From: CAYNWT01 sp964450955
Lineage (GTDB): Bacteria; Planctomycetota; Planctomycetia; Planctomycetales; Planctomycetaceae
Assembly: GCA_964450955.1 (NCBI GenBank)
Contig: CAYVFI010000061.1
Coordinates: 1-21,105, forward strand
Length of the DNA stretch: 21,105 nt
Direction of reading: 5' to 3'
Part shown: piece after piece, positions 15,586 through 21,105 of the stretch
Layout: each line of letters starts with the position of its first letter
Position numbering within the stretch: the first letter of the stretch is position 1
The notes under the pieces: model-generated
What the model saw: the letters and a program-made list of their open reading frames with translations, nothing else
The model's database searches: none
Told to the model about the DNA's origin: nothing
Position numbers and translations under genes: made by a program

Positions 15586-17013
15586 GTGCCTACACAACTT
15601 CGCTGGCTGATGACTTTGATCGTTGTGTTCTGCCCGGCCATCGTCGCCGCCCAGGACACACGCCCCAACGTACTACTGATTTGCGTTGACGACCTCCGCC
15701 CCGAACTCAAATGCTTCGGCGCCGACTACATTCACTCACCAAACATTGACGCCCTCGCCGCGCGCGGGCGCGTGTTCCAACGACACTACGTGCAGGCTCC
15801 AACATGCGGGGCATCGCGTTACACATTGCTGACCGGTCGGTACGGACCAGCATCCAACGGCGCCCTGTTCGCGCGAGCAAGAAGGCTGTCGAACCAGGAA
15901 GGTCGCGTCTCACCATCGATGCCGGCATGGTTCCGCAAGAATGGCTACACGACGGTCTCAGTCGGCAAGGTCTCCCACCATCCGGGTGGCCGAGGCGGCA
16001 AAGACTGGGACGATGACGCCCAGCCGGAAATGCCGGACTCTTGGGACCGTCATTTACTGCCTGCCGGTCCGTGGCAGCATCCGCGTGGGGCGATGCACGG
16101 ACTCGCGAATGGTGAGATTCGCAAGAACGCCAGGGACATGGATCTGTTCCAATCGACCGCAGGCCCCGATTCAATTTACCCGGACGGTTTGATTGTCGAC
16201 GAATCGTTGTCGCAGTTGGAACAACTGACGGCCGACAAGACGAAACCATTCTTTCTGGCCGTTGGCATCATTCGCCCCCATCTGCCCTTCGGTGCGCCGG
16301 CCAGGTACATGCAAAGTTACAAGGACGCGGTGCTGCCGCCGACTCCGCATCCCATGAAGCCAAAGGGCAAAACCACCTGGCACGGGTCTGGCGAGTTTAT
16401 GAAGTACAACCGATGGAAACGAAATCCGAACAACGATGCCGAGTTCGCGATCGCTGTTAGAAAACACTACGCCGCGTGCGTGAGCTACGCCGACGCACAG
16501 GTCGGTCGTGTTCTGGCCAGGCTGGACGAAACCGGTCAGCGGGATAACACGATTGTCGTGCTGTGGGGCGACCACGGTTGGCATCTGGGCGAACATTCCA
16601 TCTGGGGCAAGCATTCCTTGTTCGAAGAATCCCTGCGTTCGCCGCTCATCATCAGCCACAAAGATCTGCAAAACGCAGGCGCTCAGACAATGGCCGTTGT
16701 TGAAACACTGGACATCTTCCCCACACTTACCGCACTCGCGGGCATTGCGACGCCGGACTTTGCCGCTGGAGTCTCTCTTGAACCTCAGCTAAAGGACCCG
16801 TCAGCGCCAGGACGCGCCGCGGTCAGTTACAAGAACAACGTGCAGACCATCCGAACCAAAACGCACCGATTGATTTTGCACCAGAAGGGCCATGTCGAAC
16901 TGTACGACCATCAGCAGCCAGACGCAGAAACGAAAAACATCGCCAGCACCGTGCCCGGACTCGTAGAAACACTGACCCAACAACTGCGCGAACGGCTCGC
17001 TCAAGGCCGGTAA
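15586..17013 (+). CDS. Secreted sulfatase, iduronate-2-sulfatase type
   Basis: The 475 residues from GTG 15586 open with a signal peptide (MPTQLRWLMTLIVVFCPAIVAAQ) and go directly into the sulfatase core: NVLLICVDDLRPE with metal ligands D35 and D36. The formylglycine motif is C74-G-A-S-R (CGASRYTLLTGR), a Cys-type site needing a maturation enzyme not seen here. Later blocks GIIRPHLPFGAP and WGDHGWHLGEHSIWGKHS, then EESLRSPLII, are typical of iduronate-2-sulfatase-like members. It should cleave sulfate esters from sulfated polysaccharides in the periplasm or outside, as the many planctomycete sulfatases do; the exact sugar is unknown. The gene is downstream of the MoxR operon on the same strand, with a hairpin between, and probably unrelated to it in function. 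Confidence 0.95.
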   Translation: MPTQLRWLMTLIVVFCPAIVAAQDTRPNVLLICVDDLRPELKCFGADYIHSPNIDALAARGRVFQRHYVQAPTCGASRYTLLTGRYGPASNGALFARARRLSNQEGRVSPSMPAWFRKNGYTTVSVGKVSHHPGGRGGKDWDDDAQPEMPDSWDRHLLPAGPWQHPRGAMHGLANGEIRKNARDMDLFQSTAGPDSIYPDGLIVDESLSQLEQLTADKTKPFFLAVGIIRPHLPFGAPARYMQSYKDAVLPPTPHPMKPKGKTTWHGSGEFMKYNRWKRNPNNDAEFAIAVRKHYAACVSYADAQVGRVLARLDETGQRDNTIVVLWGDHGWHLGEHSIWGKHSLFEESLRSPLIISHKDLQNAGAQTMAVVETLDIFPTLTALAGIATPDFAAGVSLEPQLKDPSAPGRAAVSYKNNVQTIRTKTHRLILHQKGHVELYDHQQPDAETKNIASTVPGLVETLTQQLRERLAQGR

Positions 17014-17027
17014 AACCTTCAGGTTTT
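17012..17027. terminator. Bidirectional terminator between convergent genes
   Basis: AAAACC and GGTTTT form a 6-base stem with a TTCA loop; the A-rich and T-rich arms make it usable on both strands. It overlaps the sulfatase TAA stop and ends two bases before the methyltransferase stop, filling the whole gap between the two convergent genes. The stem is short, so strength may be modest. Confidence 0.5.
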
Positions 17028-17029
17028 GG

Positions 17030-17974
17030 CTACTGCCGGATACCCGTTACGTTGACACCGCTACCAATCAATAGGTTCCGCTGGTAAGTCCACCGATAGA
17101 ACGCACCGCCCTTTTCCGGCGGTAACACCCGCAGGTCGGCAAACCCGGCGTCGGTGAACCATGTTTGCAGTTCATCGACCGTGTGATGGTATTGGTACTC
17201 AGGAGCCCACCAGTCGAACGTGTCGCAAACCCGGTTCTCATAGCTCGGATGCGCGCTGAAGTTGATGATCTTGTTTAGCGTCCTGTTGATGATCGGCAGG
17301 CCGCCCAGGGTGGCTCCGAAACGACACCAGCGTTCAAGCCGTTCTGGCTGCCACCTGGTCGTGCGATTGCGAAGTGCTGTGTTCAACCACTCTTGCCACC
17401 ATTGGTTGCGTCTATACAACCAAACCGAATAGCGCCCGCCGGGTTTGACCATCTTCGCGACTGAATCGAAGACAGCTTTTGTATTGCTGTCGTGGTGCAT
17501 GACGCCAATTGAGAACACGAAATCAAACGAAGCTGGTTCAAACGGCAGGTGCTTCAGATCAGCCTGTGTGAGCTTGACGTTGTCCAGGTGAGAACACAGT
17601 TTAGCGGCTTTGTTAACCGCGTCGGTATGGTCTGCTCCGACAACGTTGCCGCCGGCTTCGGCTACGACCTTGCAGTACCGCCCTCCTCCGCAGCCTGCAT
17701 CCAGAACTCGTAGCCCCTGCAGCTGAGCAAGTTCAACGCCGGTCTTCGCAGCAAACGTTGCCTGGTCTTCGTCGTCGTGGGCGACTTCGTATTTGTTCCA
17801 CTGTAGCCCAAAGCTCTGCAGGTGTTCTGACTGAACGAACCGCGGAATGCCGTCGACAATGGGCCATGAATTCCCCGCTGCGTCGGTCAGTGATTGTTCG
17901 GACTGCCGAAGTTCGGTCCCGTCAACCGGCGATCGCAACGACTGGAAAAAGTCGTTCACTACAGAGTCGTTCAT
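17030..17974 (-). CDS. SAM-dependent methyltransferase with degenerate Trm112-like N-terminus
   Basis: This 314-residue class I methyltransferase has motif I VLDAGCGGGRYC (about 90-101), an acidic residue after the second strand (VVGADHTD), the LPFEPASFDFVFSIGVMHH block and LRVLPPEKGG near the end. Residues about 10-48 (LRSPVDGTELR, then NSWPIVDGIPRFV) look like the small Trm112-type domain often fused to such enzymes. The usual zinc cysteines are replaced (LRSPVD instead of LRCPVC), so zinc is probably not bound. The substrate is unknown; no membrane segment is visible. The ATG overlaps the TGA of the upstream MBL gene (ATGA), so the two are very likely translated together from one message. 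The other end meets the sulfatase gene. Confidence 0.88.
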   Translation of the reverse strand: MNDSVVNDFFQSLRSPVDGTELRQSEQSLTDAAGNSWPIVDGIPRFVQSEHLQSFGLQWNKYEVAHDDEDQATFAAKTGVELAQLQGLRVLDAGCGGGRYCKVVAEAGGNVVGADHTDAVNKAAKLCSHLDNVKLTQADLKHLPFEPASFDFVFSIGVMHHDSNTKAVFDSVAKMVKPGGRYSVWLYRRNQWWQEWLNTALRNRTTRWQPERLERWCRFGATLGGLPIINRTLNKIINFSAHPSYENRVCDTFDWWAPEYQYHHTVDELQTWFTDAGFADLRVLPPEKGGAFYRWTYQRNLLIGSGVNVTGIRQ

Positions 17975-18714
17975 GCGCCGATCTCAATCGTCATTTTGTC
18001 TTCAGCAATGAACGTGTTCGGAAAAATCGACTGAGCCTTCCTGATGTCGATGGGGTCGTCATCCGGACGTTGCGGGTCGATGTGAACCAACGCCAGCCGG
18101 CCGACACCAGCTTCCTTGGCAAGCTGCACAACCGGAGTTGTGTGGCTGTGCCCGGTCTTGATCGCCCATTCGGCCATGTCGTCCGGAAAATAGCACTCAT
18201 GAATCAGCACATCCACACCCTTGATGAAATCGATGTACTCACCCGGCGCGACGGTGTCGGTGATGTAGGCCAGTGAATGACCGGGCCAATCGATGCGGTA
18301 TCCGACGGAACCGCCTGGGTGTTCCAGACTGCAATGGGACAGTTTTCCGCCGCCTGGCACGTCGACTGATTTCGGTAGTTCGCGGAATTCAGTCTTCGGT
18401 AGCGGAACAGGAAATACTTCTTCTGAAAACAACCGATCGTTGACGGCTGTTAGTGTCCGAGGGTTTCCGAAGACCTCGATGGAATCCAATACATCGGTCA
18501 GCAACGGCACGATTGGAAACGTCAGACCACAGATATGATCAAGGTGCCCGTGAGTCAGGAAGATCTGCAGTTGCTTTGTTTTCAGATACCGGGGCATGCG
18601 AAAGAAACTGGTCCCGGCATCAAACACAACGCCGACATCCGGCAGCATGATACTGGCTGTGTGGCGCCGCTCGTTGGGATGAAAACCACCCGTGCCAAGA
18701 AAAACGAGTTCCAT
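17971..18714 (-). CDS. MBL-fold metallohydrolase (RNase Z-like)
   Basis: The protein has 247 residues from ATG 18714. The frame extends to a TTG at 18747, but the ATG gives the proper beginning MELVFLGTGG of the metallo-beta-lactamase fold. The metal motif is H55-G-H57-L-D59-H60 (LTHGHLDHICG). Further ligand candidates are D in YITDT and H in IHECYF, GHSHTT and VHIDP. This order resembles RNase Z and its relatives (LIHE.YF, GHS, THIDP), although the tRNA-binding arm is not evident, so I would not name it rnz. It probably hydrolyses a phosphodiester or ester in the cytoplasm. It is the first gene of a two-gene unit with the methyltransferase; four-base overlap. No clear ribosome site. Confidence 0.87.
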   Translation of the reverse strand: MELVFLGTGGFHPNERRHTASIMLPDVGVVFDAGTSFFRMPRYLKTKQLQIFLTHGHLDHICGLTFPIVPLLTDVLDSIEVFGNPRTLTAVNDRLFSEEVFPVPLPKTEFRELPKSVDVPGGGKLSHCSLEHPGGSVGYRIDWPGHSLAYITDTVAPGEYIDFIKGVDVLIHECYFPDDMAEWAIKTGHSHTTPVVQLAKEAGVGRLALVHIDPQRPDDDPIDIRKAQSIFPNTFIAEDKMTIEIGA

Positions 18715-18902
18715 AAATCGACTCTGACAAGAAACCTGAGTCACCAAGTTTAGTCAGAAATTCGACTCGCCGGTACGTCAATGCGTGAGAGCCCGAATCT
18801 GGACGCCCGAGAACCGGCCGATTCGCGGTGCACTAACCCACCACTTGCTCACAGTTGCCTGGTATCGCAAGCTTATCCGTTTTTGGAGCCCGTGAGCCCA
18901 GG

Positions 18903-18930
18903 TGCGACCCTTGATCAATCCAGGGCCGCA
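18903..18930 (-). terminator. Imperfect hairpin after gnd
   Basis: TGCGACCCT (18903-18911) and AGGGCCGCA (18922-18930) pair over nine bases with one mismatch around a 10-base loop, 13 bases past the gnd stop on the minus strand. No T-run follows. The rest of the 229-base gap to the MBL gene holds nothing I can identify. Confidence 0.3.
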
Positions 18931-18943
18931 CTAATCGGCTGGC

Positions 18944-20413
18944 CTATGTTAGGTTGCGTTCGCGAATCCAGTCGGTGTGAAACTTTTCGCCGCGTTCTTT
19001 GTCGATTCGTTCGTACGTGTGAGCACCGAAGTAGTCGCGTTGAGCCTGCAGCAGGTTGGCCGGCAGAGATCCTCGACGGTAGCCGTCGAAGTAAGTCAAC
19101 GCTGCGCTGAAGGCCGGAACCGGTAGACCAAACTGGACGGCTGCGGCTACAACTCGTCGCCAGGCTGGCTGAGCTTCGTTGATGGCGTTCTTGAAGAAGT
19201 CGTCCAGCAGCAGGTTTTCAAGATCCGGGTTTTTATCGAACGCGTTCTTGATGTCCTGCAGGAAGACCGATCGGATAATGCAGCCGCCTCGCCAAAGTAA
19301 TGCGATTGGGCCGTTGTTCAGCTTCCAACCAAACTCTTCAGCGGCCGCGTTCAACTGCACGTAACCCTGGGCGTAACTGACCAGCTTTGACGCGTACAAC
19401 GCTTGACGGACATCGTTGATGAACGCCTTCTTGTCGCCTTCAAACTTGATCTCCGGTCCGGAAAGAACAGCTTCGGCTCGAACGCGAGCGTCTTTCTGAG
19501 ACGACAGGCAGCGAGCGTACACAGCCTCTGTGACCAGGGTTGTTGGAACGCCCAGTTCCAAAGCGTGCTGGCACATCCAACGACCGGTTCCCTTTTGGCC
19601 GGCGGTGTCCAGGATCATATCGACCAGATCGTTGTCAGACTCTTTGTCTTTGACGGTGAAGATGTCACGAGTGATTTCGATGAGATAGCTATCGAGATCG
19701 CCTTCGTTCCATTCTTTAAACACTTCGTACAGTTCGGCGTTCGACAGGCCGAGTGCGTGCTTCATGATGTAGTAGGCTTCGCAGATCAACTGCATATCGC
19801 CGTACTCGATGCCGTTATGCACCATCTTCACGTAGTGACCGGCTCCGGCCTCTCCCACCCAGTCGCAGCATGGGATGTCGTCATTCTCGCCGACCTTAGC
19901 ACTAATCTTCTGCAGGATGTCTTTGACGAATGGCCACGCTTCAGGGTGACCACCAGGCATAATGCTTGGTCCCTTAAGCGCGCCTTCTTCGCCGCCAGAA
20001 ACTCCGGTGCCGATGAAGCGGAATCCTTCGGCCATGAGTTCTTCGTGGCGACGATTTGTGTCAGGAAAATCTGCGTTCCCGCCATCGATGATGATGTCGC
20101 CCTTGTCCATCAGTGGCTTTAGCTGATTGATGACAGCGTCAACCGGGCCACCGGCCTGAACCATGATCATGACTCGGCGCGGTGATGCCAGGGATCCAAC
20201 AAATTCCTCAAGTGACTCATAGCCATGAATGCGGCTGGCTGCGTCGCCTTCGATCACTCCCTCAGGACGATCGCCGAGTCCATCGACGAACTCAGTCATC
20301 TTGGAAGTTGTGCGGTTATAGACCGCGACGTTGAACCCTTTGTTGGCCATGTTCATGACCAGGTTCTGACCCATTACGGCAAGGCCAATGAGACCGATAT
20401 CGTGATTTGACAT
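18944..20413 (-). CDS. gnd: 6-phosphogluconate dehydrogenase, decarboxylating
   Basis: This 489-residue enzyme oxidises and decarboxylates 6-phosphogluconate to ribulose 5-phosphate, the second dehydrogenase of the oxidative pentose phosphate pathway, in the cytoplasm. The coenzyme loop GLAVMGQN (10-17) is followed by YNRTTSK (32-38), where N-R-T suits NADP+. VSGGEEGALKGPSIMPGG (138-155) and KMVHNGIEYGDMQ hold the catalytic K196 and E203. The family signature ILDTAGQKGTGRW and the C-terminal segment ending YFGAHTYERID are present. Length is that of the long homodimeric form (about 470-490). It is on the same strand as the S23 gene, 91 bases downstream of it; the gap carries heptamer repeats, so gnd's own promoter may lie within or beside them. 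No Shine-Dalgarno sequence is evident. Confidence 0.98.
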   Translation of the reverse strand: MSNHDIGLIGLAVMGQNLVMNMANKGFNVAVYNRTTSKMTEFVDGLGDRPEGVIEGDAASRIHGYESLEEFVGSLASPRRVMIMVQAGGPVDAVINQLKPLMDKGDIIIDGGNADFPDTNRRHEELMAEGFRFIGTGVSGGEEGALKGPSIMPGGHPEAWPFVKDILQKISAKVGENDDIPCCDWVGEAGAGHYVKMVHNGIEYGDMQLICEAYYIMKHALGLSNAELYEVFKEWNEGDLDSYLIEITRDIFTVKDKESDNDLVDMILDTAGQKGTGRWMCQHALELGVPTTLVTEAVYARCLSSQKDARVRAEAVLSGPEIKFEGDKKAFINDVRQALYASKLVSYAQGYVQLNAAAEEFGWKLNNGPIALLWRGGCIIRSVFLQDIKNAFDKNPDLENLLLDDFFKNAINEAQPAWRRVVAAAVQFGLPVPAFSAALTYFDGYRRGSLPANLLQAQRDYFGAHTYERIDKERGEKFHTDWIRERNLT

Positions 20414-20452
20414 TGTTGAATTTCAGGTTGGAGTTGTGAGGTGTGGCTGGTG

Positions 20453-20495
20453 GATTTCAGATCTCAGTTTTTGAAATTTGAAATTTGAAATTGAG
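20453..20495. repeat. AT-rich heptamer tract (TTTGAAA) between the S23 gene and gnd
   Basis: Three perfect tandem copies of TTTGAAA lie at 20470-20490. They are preceded by GATTTCAGATCTCAG and followed by a decayed copy (TTGAG). The words are close to those of the tract before the S23 gene and of the segment inside it. The tract is in the leader or promoter zone of gnd. Confidence 0.75.
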
Positions 20496-20504
20496 TGACT
20501 TTGC

Positions 20505-21047
20505 TTAATCACCATCCGTTTGTCGTTGCCGGTTCGCTCGCTCTCTGGCTACGCGGGTTAGGCGTTCTTCCATCTGCTGTTTGAATTCAGCTTGCTTCTT
20601 CATGAACGCTGACGTTCGGTTTGATTGCTCGTACTGTTGACGAGACGTGTCGTTTAAGTGCCGTTGGCCTTTGATCTGGCTGTTTTGAAGACTGTCGGCC
20701 CAGGCTCGAATTTGACGAGACGTACTTTCAAACTGTGATTTCAAATCGGAAATTTCGGATCTCAAATTTTCAAAGCGATGCATCCGGTTCATCACACACA
20801 ACATCGAACGGACTTCACCAGCCGATCCTCGCGCAATGTACAGGAATTTCAATAAATCAGCCGTTGATCCTCGTTCAAAACCTTCGGCTATGTTGTTGCT
20901 GACGGATAAAGATGCGCGCTGTAGTTGGTTCGCCACATCTCCCTGCCCGCGGAAGCTTGAATCCTGAGTCCACTCGAACATCCTCGCTGCCAGATCCGCG
21001 GCAAGGTTCCAAACTGGAAGACTTTCGAACCGGTCATAAGTCGGCAT
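20505..21047 (-). CDS. S23/four-helix-bundle protein (23S rRNA intervening-sequence type)
   Basis: The 180 residues start at ATG 21047 (MPTYDRFESLPVW); the frame runs five codons further up, into the repeat tract. Residues 1 to about 90 carry the family pattern: FESLPVWNLAADLA, then NQLQRASLSVSNNIAEGFER and LLKFLYIARGSAGEVRSML. S23 proteins form a pentameric barrel of four-helix bundles; they were first seen in 23S rRNA intervening sequences and also include the Avd subunit of diversity-generating retroelements. Free-standing copies have no settled function. Residues 92-105 (FENLRSEISDLKSQ) are encoded by the same kind of AT-rich words as the flanking repeats. About 70 further residues, rich in Gln, Arg, Lys and Glu, form a charged helical tail, longer than the usual 115-130 residue family length. 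Confidence 0.9.
   Translation of the reverse strand: MPTYDRFESLPVWNLAADLAARMFEWTQDSSFRGQGDVANQLQRASLSVSNNIAEGFERGSTADLLKFLYIARGSAGEVRSMLCVMNRMHRFENLRSEISDLKSQFESTSRQIRAWADSLQNSQIKGQRHLNDTSRQQYEQSNRTSAFMKKQAEFKQQMEERLTRVARERANRQRQTDGD
20733..20774 (-). repeat. Repeat-like segment inside the S23 coding region
   Basis: On the minus strand this part reads TTTGAAAATTTGAGATCC, then GAAATTTCCGATTTGAAATC nearby, the same TTTGA/GATTT/GAAAT vocabulary as the two flanking heptamer tracts, and unlike the rest of the gene. It encodes FENLRSEISDLKSQ in frame. It may be a repeat insertion absorbed into the protein. Confidence 0.5.
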
Positions 21048-21054
21048 GAGTTGG

Positions 21055-21105
21055 AATCTCAAATCTCAAATCTCAAATCTCAAATCTCAAATCTCAAATC
21101 TCAAA
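21055..21105. repeat. Tandem heptamer repeat AAATCTC (GAGATTT on the minus strand)
   Basis: Six perfect copies of the 7-base unit AAATCTC occupy 21061-21102, with a partial copy (AATCTC) at 21055-21060 and a further partial copy cut by the window end. The tract ends eight bases upstream of the S23 ATG on the minus strand, so it forms that gene's leader. Full copy number cannot be seen. Confidence 0.95.

Noticed and set aside
17971..18714. Naming the MBL protein RNase Z (rnz)
   Set aside because: The metal motif and general order fit, but the tRNA-binding arm is not evident and the coupled methyltransferase is unusual for rnz, so only the fold-level name is supported.
8121..20413. A sugar-oxidation cluster made of glucose dehydrogenase and gnd
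   Set aside because: The genes are about 10 kb apart with many unrelated genes on both strands between them, and no gluconolactonase or gluconate kinase is present.
20505..21047. S23 protein as the Avd part of a diversity-generating retroelement
   Set aside because: No reverse transcriptase, template repeat or variable repeat is present in the window, and the neighbours are gnd and simple repeats.
21055..21105. Heptamer tract as a CRISPR array
   Set aside because: The unit is seven bases with no spacers and no cas genes nearby; it is a simple tandem repeat.

Overview
The window looks like chromosomal DNA of a member of the Planctomycetota, probably of the Planctomycetales type. This is inferred from gene content only: a PEP-CTERM secreted protein, a formylglycine-type sulfatase, an orphan ECF sigma factor of the planctomycete kind, a DUF4129/DUF4350/MoxR gene set, a halophile-like glucose dehydrogenase, a free-standing S23 four-helix-bundle gene, many gene-specific short transcription units, and frequent weak or missing Shine-Dalgarno sequences. 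No rRNA, tRNA, CRISPR array, intact insertion sequence or prophage was seen.

Layout. 1-540: frameshifted remnant of an ISAzo13-type transposase. 614-1614: a PEP-CTERM protein and a DCC-family thiol oxidoreductase, convergent and sharing four bases at their stops. 1795-5295: a 1166-residue fusion of an LplT-like transporter, a PlsC-like acyltransferase and an acyl-ACP/CoA synthetase (a lysophospholipid import and re-acylation machine). 5299-5566: debris, including the N-terminus of a GNAT acetyltransferase. 5620-7467: divergent pair of an ECF sigma factor and a secreted alpha/beta hydrolase. 7475-11177: four genes on the minus strand (DJ-1/PfpI protein, glucose dehydrogenase, DUF2461 protein, exported thioredoxin-like protein), with candidate terminators after two of them. 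11178-11595: a 418-base divergent control region with a perfect 16-base palindrome and repeated half-sites. 11596-15536: a tightly packed plus-strand operon, DUF4129-like membrane protein, DUF4350-like membrane protein and MoxR AAA+ ATPase, without the usual DUF58 partner directly downstream. 15586-17013: secreted sulfatase of the iduronate-2-sulfatase type. 17030-18714: a translationally coupled metallo-beta-lactamase-fold hydrolase and SAM methyltransferase. 18944-20413: 6-phosphogluconate dehydrogenase (gnd). 20505-21047: S23 four-helix-bundle protein with AT-rich heptamer repeats on both sides and a related segment inside its coding region.

Functional themes. Envelope and lipid work (acyltransferase fusion, MoxR operon, exported thioredoxin, hydrolase, sulfatase, PEP-CTERM protein) alternates with sugar oxidation (glucose dehydrogenase, gnd) and stress or maintenance genes (DJ-1, MBL hydrolase). 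Most of the window is ordinary core and accessory chromosome. I did not find a clearly new defence or mobile system. The parts that explain themselves least well are the heptamer repeats around and within the S23 gene, the palindrome-bearing region between the thioredoxin gene and the MoxR operon, and the MoxR operon itself with its 300-residue disordered basic domain and no DUF58 gene.
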